The translations under genes were made by a program, and so were the position numbers. The notes beneath the pieces were generated by a model. That model was not told the DNA's origin, ran no database searches, and saw only the letters and a list, made by a program, of their open reading frames with translations. DNA of 64,000 bases from Methylacidiphilum sp. Yel (lineage in GTDB: Bacteria > Verrucomicrobiota > Verrucomicrobiia > Methylacidiphilales > Methylacidiphilaceae): positions 55,964-119,963 of the forward strand of contig NZ_LXQB01000010.1 in NCBI RefSeq assembly GCF_004421185.1, written 5' to 3'. Positions 37,390 to 46,522 of this stretch are shown piece after piece; the first letter of the stretch is position 1; every line of letters starts with the position of its first letter.

Positions 37390-39771
37390 TCAGAACGGCC
37401 AGCCTGGAAAAATGGTATCAAGGTTAAGGGTTCGGACTTGGGTAAATCCAAAACCATTTGGAGGCCAATAATGTTCATTGGTAAAATTGTAAAAGGCAGT
37501 TCTAAGTTCCCAGTTTTTATCGGAATAAAACAACTGGGCATTGGGGATAAATTGGGTGGGGATTCTTACTTGATGCTCATATCCTAGATACATATCACTC
37601 ATCAATACAGTTCCAAGACTAATCCCCAGACCATTCTCAAATTGGTAAGTTGTCATCCCTGAAACTATCTGCTCAGGCCATGCGATTAATGCATAGTTGC
37701 TAGGTGGGAAAGATCCAGAATTATCCAGAGGTAGCCCTAAGAGAGCAGCTACCGTTGTTGAGTAGGTTTGTGCTAGTGGGGGACCAATGGGTAACCCATT
37801 CCAGTTTTCCACTCCGTTCATGAATAAATAGTTGGCTTTTAACCAAAAATGAGCGGATGGTTGATATTGTAAACTGGTTTCAAATCCTTTAATATTAATT
37901 GGAGTAGGAGGTAACCCAAAGTTAAAAAGGTAGGTATTTTCCATAAACAGATCTGTGGAGAGGAAAAGTTGGTTTTCTATAAGATTAAGTTTTACACCCA
38001 ATTCTTCCAGCTCATTTAGAAGATGAAAAGCCGAAGGGCCAAATAATGGAGAATAGCCCCCTCCGCCTGCAACAACGGTGGTTAGTTGCCAATCGAAATT
38101 AAAGTAAAAATTTAGCCATGGATAGGGTTTCCAGTAAGGGCTTATATTGATTTGAGGGGCTAATTGGGAAGTAGTAAGACTTTCAAACAAAAAAGCAGGG
38201 GTTCCAGGAGGGGTTTCAGAAGAAACTTCATAAAGGTTTATCCTTGCTCCGAAGATGATCGAAAGGGTTTTAGTTAAACGGATATTATCTTGCCAGAATG
38301 GAGATATTCTCCAGTACCGGGTGAGATTGCTCCCGGTAGCTCCATTCAAAGGTTCAAAATACAGGGGATAAGGGCCAGTCGGAACAAGCTATTCTCCCCC
38401 TCCAGGACCAGCAGGGTTGCCGATTAAAGCTTGAAAATTTCCTGAAAAAATAGCATTTCTTTGGTAGGGGTTTTCAACAACACTCCAGCCGTTAGTAACC
38501 ACAAAACTAAAAGAGTCATAGGCTAGAGCATATCGATATCGCCATTCCAAGCCTGTATCTACAAAGTGTCCGATTGGATCTTTGAAGCCAGCCGTATCAA
38601 AAATCCAACGTAGCTCAGTGCGGTTATCGATTTCATAATTTCCAAGCCAAGCTTCATTAAAGAAAAATTCCTCTTCACTACAAACATGGGTCTGGTACCA
38701 AAAGAAGGTGTTGTTAACTATCTGGAGATTATCCTGAAGTTGAAATCTCTGAATCCATTGAGCCATTGCCGTTTGTGCCCTTCCTAGATCACCAGGATAT
38801 TTGACATTTGACCTTCTGCTGATAGGTAAAGGCGTTTGTAGGTAGTTCGAAGCTGGAGGATTATTTTCAGTACCCGTATTGACTTTGGAGGGAGGAAGGA
38901 ATCCTGGATAGTAAAGACCGTTTTCAATTAAAGAAGTTGTGGGTCGATTTAAGAGAACATCTTCTAGCATCTAGCTATAGGCTCCAAAATCGAGATACAA
39001 ATCGGATTGATAATTTTCAGTAGGTCTATAGCCCAAGGCCACGTAAAAATTTTGCTGTCGATCATTAATTAGATCATAATAACTGCCACTATCGATTCCC
39101 ATATAGCTGAAGCGGTAGCCGGGCTTCAAGAAACTGCCCGCCAATATCAGCTCCCCACATGTATTGGCGATACATACCGGTGGTATCCCATAAGTTAGCC
39201 CTGAACCTATCGAAATAGGGCTGCTTTGTTATATAATTGAGATAGCCATTAGAAGGCTGAGTGGAACTAAATACGGCACCAGGTGGGCCTTCGACTAAAT
39301 CGATCGATTCTACCATGTTCAGGTTCCATGGAAGATCTTGAAGTGGCATATTAACGGTTTGTTCCATACCGTTAATGAATGTGAGGCCGGTGGTTCCCTG
39401 AATATCTGGAGCAGAAGCACAACCCGTTTGTGAAAGCTCGACCATGGCTGCTGGGTTGATGTAGGTAAAACTGAGAGGATCGAGTTTTCCCCAAGAACCG
39501 ATTCCTGCCGTCTTCATTAAAGTCTGTGAAACGGGGCACACTGCTCTAGGGGTATCGAGAACTGGTAGCGGAGTGGCATAGGAAGAGGTGGATATTGGAA
39601 GAAAACCTCATAAAGTTTGCTAGCGCTCACTGTCACTTCAGGAAGGGAAGTAAAGAGTTGATCAAAAGTTTCTTGCTGAGTGGATGCAGCCACACCGGCT
39701 GTATGGGGAGCTAGGAAGAGCAAAGAAACAAAGCCCAAATAATAGGGAAGAGGGCCACGGCCAGAAAACAT
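37390..39771 (-). pseudogene. TonB-dependent receptor pseudogene (two frameshifts, two in-frame stops)
   Basis: Paralogue of the receptor at 33228-35849. N-terminus: signal peptide MFSGRGPLPYYLGFVSLLFLA and TonB-box-like LPEVTVSASK (39771 to about 39605). A frameshift near 39600 is followed by the plug (VLDTPRAVCPVSQTLM, MVESIDLVEGPPGAVF, LNYITKQPYFDRF). A second frameshift near 39125 leads to YRFSYMGIDSGSYYDL. In-frame TAG codons then occur at 38971-38973 and 38389-38391 with homologous sequence continuing on both sides (NGLYYPGFLPPS, ISPFWQDNIRLTKTL). The barrel then runs to a stop at 37390. Four lesions make a single functional product very unlikely. Confidence 0.9.
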
Positions 39772-39775
39772 AATC

Positions 39776-39795
39776 GATAATGGATTATCATTATC
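39776..39795 (-). promoter_or_regulatory. Fur-box-like operator before the broken TonB receptor
   Basis: Plus-strand GATAATGGATTATCATTATC, close to the classic GATAAT-GATAAT-CATTATC pattern, with outer arms GATAAT and ATTATC and an internal GATAAT/ATTATC repeat two bases apart. It lies 4 bp from the pseudogene ATG, so binding would block expression. Suggests the receptor was iron-regulated. Pattern recognition only. Confidence 0.6.
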
Positions 39796-39927
39796 ATATT
39801 TTATGTCAACTAGAAAAACGCATAAAGATCTTTGGGAGCTGCAAAAATTGTAATTGAAGGAAGATGTCAGGGGCTCAAAATTATTTTGAAAACCTTGGAT
39901 ATTAAAGTAGAATCAAATAAATTGGAA

Positions 39928-39999
39928 GGGTCTGTAGCTCAACGGCAGAGCAGGGGACTCATAATCCCTTGGTTACAGGTTCGAATCCTGTCAGACCCA
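39928..39999 (+). tRNA. tRNA with anticodon CAU (Met elongator or Ile2)
   Basis: 72-nt cloverleaf. Acceptor GGGTCTG pairs with CAGACCC, discriminator A, D arm TAGCTCAACGGCAGAGC, anticodon loop CTCATAA in stem GGGGA/TCCCT, T arm ACAGG-TTCGAAT-CCTGT. No encoded CCA. CAU is read as Met, or as Ile(AUA) if the C is lysidine-modified; the GACTCATAATC context with CTTGG variable loop resembles E. coli tRNA-Ile2, but this is not decisive. Confidence 0.93.
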
Positions 40000-40087
40000 C
40001 AGACAACTCAATTTTTCTTATTGACCTTTATCCTCCTATACCATTAAACTTTGATCCACTTCCTGGAGGATCCCGCCTATAGCAAAT

Positions 40088-41353
40088 ATGCCTACCTATC
40101 GGATTCTTTTCCTTGGAATTAACTACTGGCCTGAAAAAACAGGCATAAGCCTTTTCAATACGGGACGTTGTGAATTTTTTGCAGCCAGAGGTTACGAAGT
40201 TTCCATTCTTACTGCTTTCCCTTATTATCCTTTATGGAAAATATCTGCCGAATATCGGAGAAAGTTTTATCAATCGGAAAGTCGTAATGGGGTGACTATT
40301 TTTCGTTCTTTTATTTATGTCCCAAGAAAAGTAACAACGTTGAGGAGAATTGTCCATGAAGGCTCTTTTATTATCTCTTCGTTCCTAAGAGCCCTTTTCC
40401 TAAGAAAACCAGATCTACTTTTTGTTGTTTCTCCACCTCTTGGTTTAGGAGGCATCGCTTTTCTTTTAAGTCGATTGTGGAAAATCCCTTATATCTTTCA
40501 TGTGCCAGATTTACAGCCGGATGCTGCTAGAGATCTTAGAATGATCAAATCCAGTGTTTTTTTCGATATTCTCTATAAATTGGAAAAATTTTCGTATGAC
40601 AAAGCAGCGAAAATTTCGACTTTAACTAGAACCATGCGGGCGAAGATCCTTTCTAAGGGTATACCAGCTGAGAAGGTCGTTCTTCTCCCTGATTGGGCCG
40701 ATCCAGATCTATTTTTATTGCCTGACAAAAAAAAGGCTCTGGATTTTAAGAAAAAATACGGGTTGGAAAATAAAATAATCGTAGCCCATACAGGGAATAT
40801 GGGTGTAAAGCAGGGATTGGATGTCGTCATTGAAGCCGCAGCGGATTTAAAAAAAAAAGAGATCGTTTTCCTTTTAGTTGGTGATGGAGCTGATAGGTCC
40901 CGGCTTGAGAAGAAGGCCACCGCATTGGGTATTCCTAATTTGCGCTTCATTGCTTTGCTTCCAAAAGGAGAATATTGCTCATTACTTTCTGCTGTAGATC
41001 TCTGTCTGGTCACCCAAAAGAAAGAAGTAGGAGATATTGTTTTTCCTTCCAAGGTTATAACGTATCTGGCTGCATCCAAACCAGTTGTCTGCTCGGTCAA
41101 TAAGAATAGTGAGGTGGCAAAGGTAATTGAAGAGGCTCAAGCAGGAGTTGTTGTACCTGCTGAAGATCCTAAGGAGATGGCGAAAGCTCTTGAAACCCTT
41201 GCTATGGATCAGGATACTCGGAATCGACTAGGAGAAAATGGCAGAGAATATGCTTTTAACACCTGGGACAAAGAAAAGGTGCTCGAAGCTATGGAAAAGG
41301 TTGTGTGGGAGGTTTTGACAAAACAACATGAACAACAAGGAGTTTTGGAATGA
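40088..41353 (+). CDS. Family 4 glycosyltransferase, WcaI-like
   Basis: 421 residues, GT-B fold. Starts ILFLGINYWPEKTGISLFNTGRCEFFAARGYEVSILTAFPYYP-like (split here only for length), then LLFVVSPPLGLGGIAFL, and donor-site IVAHTGNMGVKQGLDVVIEAA, FLLVGDGADRSRLEK, IVFPSKVITYLAASKPVV. Resembles WcaI of colanic acid synthesis. Its stop overlaps the start of the GDP-mannose 3,5-epimerase gene by 4 bp, so it may transfer a sugar derived from that pathway to a surface glycan (inference). Confidence 0.85.
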   Translation: MPTYRILFLGINYWPEKTGISLFNTGRCEFFAARGYEVSILTAFPYYPLWKISAEYRRKFYQSESRNGVTIFRSFIYVPRKVTTLRRIVHEGSFIISSFLRALFLRKPDLLFVVSPPLGLGGIAFLLSRLWKIPYIFHVPDLQPDAARDLRMIKSSVFFDILYKLEKFSYDKAAKISTLTRTMRAKILSKGIPAEKVVLLPDWADPDLFLLPDKKKALDFKKKYGLENKIIVAHTGNMGVKQGLDVVIEAAADLKKKEIVFLLVGDGADRSRLEKKATALGIPNLRFIALLPKGEYCSLLSAVDLCLVTQKKEVGDIVFPSKVITYLAASKPVVCSVNKNSEVAKVIEEAQAGVVVPAEDPKEMAKALETLAMDQDTRNRLGENGREYAFNTWDKEKVLEAMEKVVWEVLTKQHEQQGVLE

Positions 41354-42330
41354 AAAGAGCGCTAGTTGCAGGGGCTGGTGGATTCATTGGACATCATCTT
41401 GTGAATTTTTTAAAACAGAAAGGCTATTGGGTCAGAGGGGTGGATATCAAAGAACCAGAATACGAAAGAAGTAGAAGTGATGAGTTTTATCTTCTGGATT
41501 TGAGATATTGGGACAATTGTCTAGAAGCAACCAAAGGGATGGATGAGGTCTATCAGCTTGCAGCCGATATGGGTGGAATAGGTTATATTTCTAGCAACCA
41601 TGCGGAAATTGCTAAAAATAATATCCTCATCAATACCCATATGTTGGAGGCTTCCTATCAAAATGGAGTGAAACGGTATTTCTATTCCTCTTCTGCCTGC
41701 ATTTATCCTTCCTATAGACAGCAATCAGTCGATGTGATCCCCTTAAAAGAAGAGGATGCCATGCCTGCAGACCCTGAAGAAGGCTATGGGTGGGAAAAAC
41801 TTTTTGCTGAGAAACTCTGTCAGTATTATCAAGAAGATAAAGGGATTGAAACCAGAATAGCACGCTTTCATAATGTTTATGGACCTCTTGGAACCTATAA
41901 AGGGGGAAGGGAAAAGGCTCCGGCTGCAATATGTAGAAAAATAGCACTGGCTGAGGATTCTTCAGAAATAGAAGTCTGGGGTGATGGCAAACAAACCAGG
42001 TCCTTTCTATATATTCAAGACTGCGTCGAAGGAATATACTTGATCACTCAGTCTGATTATCCTAAGCCCATAAACTTAGGATCGGAAGAGCTTGTAACGA
42101 TTGACCAACTTGTGGAGATGACAGCAAAAGTGGCGAATAAAAATATTCGGATTAGACACAATTTATCAAAACCCCAAGGGGTAAGGGGTAGGAACAGCGA
42201 CAATAGCAAACTTTTCAAGATAACAGGTTGGATGCCTAAATTTTCCCTTCTAGAAGGACTCAAGCTGACCTATCCTTGGATTGCTGAATGTGTCGCTAGG
42301 GAAAGAAAAAATATGCAGGAATGTCAATAG
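41350..42330 (+). CDS. gme: GDP-mannose 3,5-epimerase
   Basis: Converts GDP-D-mannose to GDP-L-galactose/gulose, in plants the vitamin C route. 326 residues, extended SDR fold. NAD site VAGAGGFIGHHLV, then AADMGGIGYISSNHAEI, active-site Cys117 in SSSACIYP, Tyr146 and Lys150 in YGWEK, Lys189 in KGGREKAPAA, Arg281 in GVRGRNSDN. The spacing Cys-Tyr (29), Cys-Lys (33) and Cys-Lys (72) equals that of the Arabidopsis enzyme. In a bacterium the product more likely goes into a cell-surface glycan, via the overlapping glycosyltransferase. High confidence in family, moderate in pathway. Confidence 0.85.
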   Translation: MKRALVAGAGGFIGHHLVNFLKQKGYWVRGVDIKEPEYERSRSDEFYLLDLRYWDNCLEATKGMDEVYQLAADMGGIGYISSNHAEIAKNNILINTHMLEASYQNGVKRYFYSSSACIYPSYRQQSVDVIPLKEEDAMPADPEEGYGWEKLFAEKLCQYYQEDKGIETRIARFHNVYGPLGTYKGGREKAPAAICRKIALAEDSSEIEVWGDGKQTRSFLYIQDCVEGIYLITQSDYPKPINLGSEELVTIDQLVEMTAKVANKNIRIRHNLSKPQGVRGRNSDNSKLFKITGWMPKFSLLEGLKLTYPWIAECVARERKNMQECQ

Positions 42331-42435
42331 CCGTTTGTTGTCAAATAGTTGCCTCCATCTAGTCGCTGAGCTCCCTTCGCCATCCCCTCAGAAGGTTGCC
42401 TTAGTGGGCAAAAGATGCCATGAAGGATACTAAAT

Positions 42436-43020
42436 TTAAGGTTCAACGACTAGAGTGGTTGAGGAGGTAATTTCAGGATAGTTAGCTAAAATCGAATCTA
42501 TCCAATAAGTGCCCGGTTGCAGTGGTTGGTCTAGTTCTTCTATGGTGACAACTTCACTGTAAGTAAGGGTGTCATTTGGATTTAAAGTGGTTGTTCCGAC
42601 CATAGGAAGGAATTCTTTATCTTCGGACCATACATAAATGATCTCGTTGCTGGCATTTCTGATTCTAAAATCAAATCTCTGAGAATCTGGAAACTTAAAA
42701 GTATAGGTTCTTCGCCCGCTATTGAAAATGGTAAGAACGACCCGAAGGGAAGGTGTCGTCAAACTGTCTTTGAGCGAAGAAAGAGAGAGCCGGTTAGGCT
42801 CAACTTTGAGTGTGGACTGAATTTTATGGAAATTTATCTGATTGGCCTTGTCAATTCTTTTGGGATCAGCAAAGGGGATAATAGACCAATGTTTTCTTGG
42901 GGTTTGAAGAATGTCTGGATGGGTATTTTTACTAGGGCTGATGTCAATACCATAGGAGACCGAACTGAATAGGAAGAAGATCACGATCCACTGAGGCTTC
43001 ATGGTATGCTTTTTCTTCAT
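42436..43020 (-). CDS. Secreted protein with BsuPI-type (proteinase-inhibitor-like) domain
   Basis: 194 residues. Two possible starts, MKKKHTMKPQ; the signal peptide IVIFFLFSSVSYG follows. Residues 90-190 resemble the BsuPI fold: VVLTIFNSGRRTYTFKFPDSQRFDFRIRN, IIYVWSEDKEFLPM, and TLNPNDTLTYSE...PGTYWIDS. BsuPI inhibits a Bacillus intracellular protease, but in secreted proteins the domain has no settled role. Divergent from the cytochrome c gene. Confidence 0.7.
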   Translation of the reverse strand: MKKKHTMKPQWIVIFFLFSSVSYGIDISPSKNTHPDILQTPRKHWSIIPFADPKRIDKANQINFHKIQSTLKVEPNRLSLSSLKDSLTTPSLRVVLTIFNSGRRTYTFKFPDSQRFDFRIRNASNEIIYVWSEDKEFLPMVGTTTLNPNDTLTYSEVVTIEELDQPLQPGTYWIDSILANYPEITSSTTLVVEP

Positions 43021-43129
43021 TGTTTTGCTATTGTGTATTTATGAAAATTAAGAAAAAAAAATCTCTTTACTGGAATTTGTTTTGATGAGTAAAGAGAAGT
43101 TGCATTAGCCAATAATTAATAAATATCTC

Positions 43130-43753
43130 TTGGAAATAGTGAAAAGATTTTTTTCTCTCTTTTGCTTATTGTTGAATCTCCTCTTTTTGGCATCTCTCTT
43201 TTTGGCTTATGCTTTAATCCGCAAAGGATTCACAGCAAGAAGTACTCCCCCTGCCCTAGAAAAGATCATTGCTACAACCGCTCTTAGCCTTTCTATCCCT
43301 CAATCTGTCAAAGAGATGAAAAATCCCATCCCGTATTCTCAAGCCGTCTTGGATGAAGCTAGAGATCACTTCGCTGATCATTGTGCCTTATGTCATGGAA
43401 ATGACGGGAGTGGAAAGACCCCAGTAGGTGAAAATCTTTATCCTAAGCCTACCGATCTGAGGTCGAAAGAGGCACAGAAAAAGTCCGATGGTGAAATTTA
43501 CTACATCATTCATAATGGAATTAGATGGACTGGAATGCCTGCTTGGGGAGAGGCAAAAGAACCGGATGAAGATAGTTGGAAGCTTGTTCATTTTATTCGA
43601 CATTTGCCATATTTAACAAAAGAAGAAGAAGAGAAGATGAAGAAAATGAATCCTATTAGTCCTCATGAAATTCAGGAAGAAAAAGAAGAAGAAAAATTTC
43701 TTGAAGAAGATAATTCTTTGGGGAATGCTTCTAAAGAGCAGCAAGAACAATAA
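43130..43753 (+). CDS. Membrane-anchored class I c-type cytochrome
   Basis: 207 residues from a TTG start at 43130; GTG at 43139 is an alternative. One N-terminal helix (FFSLFCLLLNLLFLASLFLAYALI), then a single haem site CALCHG at 85-89 (HFADHCALCHGNDGSGKT), with Met136 in GMPAWG as the likely axial ligand. The C-terminal 45 residues are a Lys/Glu-rich tail. A periplasmic electron carrier of the cbb3/alcohol-dehydrogenase-associated kind; its partner is unknown. A DUF5666 protein follows 22 bp later. Confidence 0.87.
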   Translation: MEIVKRFFSLFCLLLNLLFLASLFLAYALIRKGFTARSTPPALEKIIATTALSLSIPQSVKEMKNPIPYSQAVLDEARDHFADHCALCHGNDGSGKTPVGENLYPKPTDLRSKEAQKKSDGEIYYIIHNGIRWTGMPAWGEAKEPDEDSWKLVHFIRHLPYLTKEEEEKMKKMNPISPHEIQEEKEEEKFLEEDNSLGNASKEQQEQ

Positions 43754-43775
43754 CATAGAAAACGGAGAAGAAAAG

Positions 43776-44114
43776 ATGAAACAATTTCAATGGATTCCCA
43801 TTTTTTCATTTTTCGTCATGATTTTTATGATGCCTACTGTCTATGCCCATGGAAACTTGGAACATATTCTGGGCACCGTTACGAGTATTTCAGAGAACTC
43901 ACTTGTCATCGAAACCAAAAAAGGGGAAACGAAGACGGTAGAAATAAATTCTTCGACTCAATATGTTTTTAAAGGAAATCCTTCTTCTTTGGATAGTTTA
44001 AAAAAAGGAATGCGAGTTGTAGTGCATGCGAAGAAAAGCGGGGATAAACTTGAAGCCAAGGAAGTGAAATTTGGTACACCGGCAAAAAAACATTCTTCTT
44101 CCACTCAACAGTGA
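43776..44114 (+). CDS. Secreted DUF5666-like small OB-type protein
   Basis: 112 residues from ATG 43776, chosen because CGGAGAAGAAAAG precedes it. Signal peptide MKQFQWIPIFSFFVMIFMMPTVYA-type (cleavage near YAHG), then a small beta domain: ILGTVTSISENSLVIETKKG, VEINSSTQYVFKG, LKKGMRVVVHAKKSGDKLEAKEVKFG. This pattern fits DUF5666 proteins, often periplasmic near cytochromes or metal proteins. Function unknown. Overlaps the GTG start of pgsA (GTGA). Confidence 0.72.
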   Translation: MKQFQWIPIFSFFVMIFMMPTVYAHGNLEHILGTVTSISENSLVIETKKGETKTVEINSSTQYVFKGNPSSLDSLKKGMRVVVHAKKSGDKLEAKEVKFGTPAKKHSSSTQQ

Positions 44115-44797
44115 TTTTCTATTCTCAAATAAGCAGACCTTTTGGAATAAAGTCTCAGCGATTCTCTACAAAGGAACAATCGAAAACAAATGTGTCGCAG
44201 CAAACCCTTAGGCTTAATTTACCAAATCAGCTCTCTTTAGCCCGCATAGGAATGTGTGGGCTTTTCGTGGCTGATCTTAGCATCGATTGGCCCTTTCAGG
44301 CCACCACAGCTCTAATCATATTTCTTCTGGCAAGCCTTACGGATCTTTTGGATGGATGGATTGCTAGAAACTACAACTTGGTTAGTGAACTAGGCAAATT
44401 ATTGGATCCTTTGGCTGATAAGATATTGATCAGTGCAGCTCTTCTATCTCTACTGCAGTTTAATTACGCCCCTTTATGGGCTGTAATCACGATGATTGCA
44501 AGAGAATTTTTAATCACAGGGCTGCGCACCTTAGTTGCAATTCATGGAAAAGTCATGGGGGCGGATATGGGAGGGAAACAAAAGACAATATCCCAGATGG
44601 TTTTTATCATTGCTTGTTTTGTTTCACTTAGCTTAAAAGAGACGAAAATAAAAACTGGAATTTTCGATTATATTTTAGAAAATACGCTCTATCCAATGAT
44701 GTTGTTGACAGTGGCCATTACGATTATTTCTGGAACGAATTACTTTTACCGTCATTGGGAACTAATCCACAAGGAGCCTAGAAGTAAGTGTGAATGA
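44111..44797 (+). CDS. pgsA: CDP-diacylglycerol--glycerol-3-phosphate 3-phosphatidyltransferase
   Basis: Makes phosphatidylglycerol phosphate at the inner membrane. 228 residues. CDP-alcohol phosphotransferase motif D-x2-DG-x2-AR-x8-G-x3-D-x3-D appears as DLLDGWIARNYNLVSELGKL followed by LDPLAD. Multiple helices. GTG start overlaps the previous stop; about 35 residues before the conserved LNLPNQLSLARIG are extra, so a later start is possible. Confidence 0.9.
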   Translation: MIFYSQISRPFGIKSQRFSTKEQSKTNVSQQTLRLNLPNQLSLARIGMCGLFVADLSIDWPFQATTALIIFLLASLTDLLDGWIARNYNLVSELGKLLDPLADKILISAALLSLLQFNYAPLWAVITMIAREFLITGLRTLVAIHGKVMGADMGGKQKTISQMVFIIACFVSLSLKETKIKTGIFDYILENTLYPMMLLTVAITIISGTNYFYRHWELIHKEPRSKCE

Positions 44798-45395
44798 ATC
44801 CTTCTTAAAAAAGCCACCTTTTACTATTGCAGAAGAATCTTCCCCAAGCTATGCCTTTAAAGATTGGAGAATTGTCGTTGAAGCTTTGGGGCAAGGTAAA
44901 CAATGCCTCCTCTTTAGAAAAGGAGGTATCCAAGAAAAAGAGTTTCAACTGAAAGCTCCTACCTTTTGGCTGCTGCCTACCTCCTATCATGAAGATCTGC
45001 TCCAGATTAAGCCACAATACAGGACTTTTCTCGCTGGAGAAGTAGGGGGGCAGGATCGAGTCGTTCTTAAATATATCGCAACCGTCTATCACTCTTTGTT
45101 TATAACCGATTGGGAAAAAGTACGTTGCCTCTCTGCCTTTCATGTTTGGGAAGAAGAAATTCTGAAAAAACGATTTGAATATGGCAAAAAGCGGGGGCTT
45201 TCCTTGCTCATCGTAAGAGTGTATAAAACTCGTAGCCCTTTTACGATTGCGTGGGATGAGAAAGCGATGGGGGGGTGTCGATCCTGGATTAAAATGACTA
45301 TCCCTTCTGAAAATATAGAAAAGGAAGCGGTAATGGATGAGGAAAAATTTTGTGAAATGCAAAAAAGCATTTTATTTAGAATTAATGGGGTATGA
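44790..45395 (+). CDS. DUF1802 family protein
   Basis: 201 residues, GTG start overlapping pgsA by 8 nt. Family features: FKDWRIVVEALGQGKQCLLFRKGGIQEKEF-type N-terminus (KDWRIVVEAL, LLFRKGGIQEKEF), FWLLPTSYHEDLLQIKP, and a later LLIVRVYKTRSPFTIAWD. Function unknown; often next to envelope or regulatory genes. Overlaps the DJ-1-like gene by ATGA, indicating an operon pgsA-DUF1802-pfpI. Confidence 0.75.
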   Translation: MNESFLKKPPFTIAEESSPSYAFKDWRIVVEALGQGKQCLLFRKGGIQEKEFQLKAPTFWLLPTSYHEDLLQIKPQYRTFLAGEVGGQDRVVLKYIATVYHSLFITDWEKVRCLSAFHVWEEEILKKRFEYGKKRGLSLLIVRVYKTRSPFTIAWDEKAMGGCRSWIKMTIPSENIEKEAVMDEEKFCEMQKSILFRINGV

Positions 45396-45973
45396 TGAAA
45401 AGAGCTTTGGTGATTCTTGCTCCAGGCTTTGAAGAAATAGAGGCGGTTGTGCCCATTGATTTGTTGAGAAGAGCTAAAATTGAAGTGGTCGTAGCGGGTA
45501 TCTTGCCTGGAGTCATTACGGGTTCTAGAAAAATCAGAATAGTACCTGATTATGATCTGGAAGATGTTTTAGAAGAACATTTTGATTGCATTATTTTGCC
45601 TGGAGGAGCGGAAGGAGCCGAAAATTTAAAAAAAGATATCCGAATAAAGGAACTCCTCGAAAGGCAGATTTTAAAAGGAGGATGGGTTGCAGCAATTTGT
45701 GCGGCTCCAGGTTGTCTTATCAACTTCGGTCTTTTCCCTTCAAACAAATTTACCTGCCATCCGTCAATTAAAGCAGAAATACCTCTTTCCAGACTAGAAG
45801 AGAACAGGTCTGTTGTAGTTGACGGTAATTTGATCACGGGGCAAGCGGCAGGCAGTGCCATAGAGTTTGCCTTTGAAATCATTCGTCAGTTAATTGGAGA
45901 AGAAGCGGTTAAGGAGGTTAATCGTTCTTTTCTTTCGAACCTACCGATTCTTGGTTCGGTACGAAAAGAATAA
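45392..45973 (+). CDS. DJ-1/PfpI family protein (YajL-like)
   Basis: 193 residues. ALVILAPGFEEIEAVVPIDLLRRA, DCIILPGGAEGAENL, and the nucleophile elbow WVAAICAAPGCLI with Cys103, then KFTCHPSIK and ITGQAAGSAIEFA. Matches DJ-1/ThiJ/YajL, linked to protein or nucleotide deglycation and oxidative-stress tolerance. Catalytic Glu near residue 15-18 is also present. ATGA overlap with the upstream gene. Confidence 0.9.
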   Translation: MMKRALVILAPGFEEIEAVVPIDLLRRAKIEVVVAGILPGVITGSRKIRIVPDYDLEDVLEEHFDCIILPGGAEGAENLKKDIRIKELLERQILKGGWVAAICAAPGCLINFGLFPSNKFTCHPSIKAEIPLSRLEENRSVVVDGNLITGQAAGSAIEFAFEIIRQLIGEEAVKEVNRSFLSNLPILGSVRKE

Positions 45974-46034
45974 AAAGGAAAGAAAAAGAAGCGCTGTTGA
46001 ATAGAAGACAATCAGTGGCATTGGGAGAAAAGTT

Positions 46035-46382
46035 ATGTTTACTGATCATTATTGTATCCTAGCTAGTATGTCCGATTTTTTGGGGATTCATTGGAGTCCA
46101 ATGAAAGTAATCGGTTGGATAGGGAATATCCTTTTTTTTTCCCGTTTTGTGATTCAATGGATCGCTACAGAAAAGAAAAAAGCTGTAGTTGTTCCCCTTG
46201 CCTTTTGGTATTGCAGCCTTTTAGGCTCTTTATTGCTCTTAATTTATGCATTTTATAGGTGGGACTCGGTGTTTATTTTTGCTTATCTTTTTAGTTGGAT
46301 TCCTTACTCAAGAAACCTTTATTTTGCTCATAAAGAAAGGGCAAACGCAAAGAATGAGTTTACAACTTGCCTGAAGCGCTGA
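46035..46382 (+). CDS. Lipid-A biosynthesis N-terminal domain (LABN) membrane protein
   Basis: 115 residues with three hydrophobic helices. MKVIGWIGNILFFSRFVIQWIATEKKKAVVVP, FWYCSLLGSLLLLIYAFYR, and VFIFAYLFSWIPYSRNLYF match the small LABN domain often found near or fused to lipid-A or glycosyltransferase genes. Role unknown, possibly a flippase-like or accessory membrane subunit. GGGAGAAAAG precedes the ATG. Confidence 0.8.
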   Translation: MFTDHYCILASMSDFLGIHWSPMKVIGWIGNILFFSRFVIQWIATEKKKAVVVPLAFWYCSLLGSLLLLIYAFYRWDSVFIFAYLFSWIPYSRNLYFAHKERANAKNEFTTCLKR

Positions 46383-46522
46383 ATTACAATTCGAGATCCT
46401 TCCCCACAGAAATACTTGAAATCTCGCAAGGGTTAATAGTCTCTGGCTTGATGCCACTTTAGGGTTCCATGGAAGGGTCTCATGCTACTTAATATAATCG
46501 GATCCTTGCATTCTCTACGATT

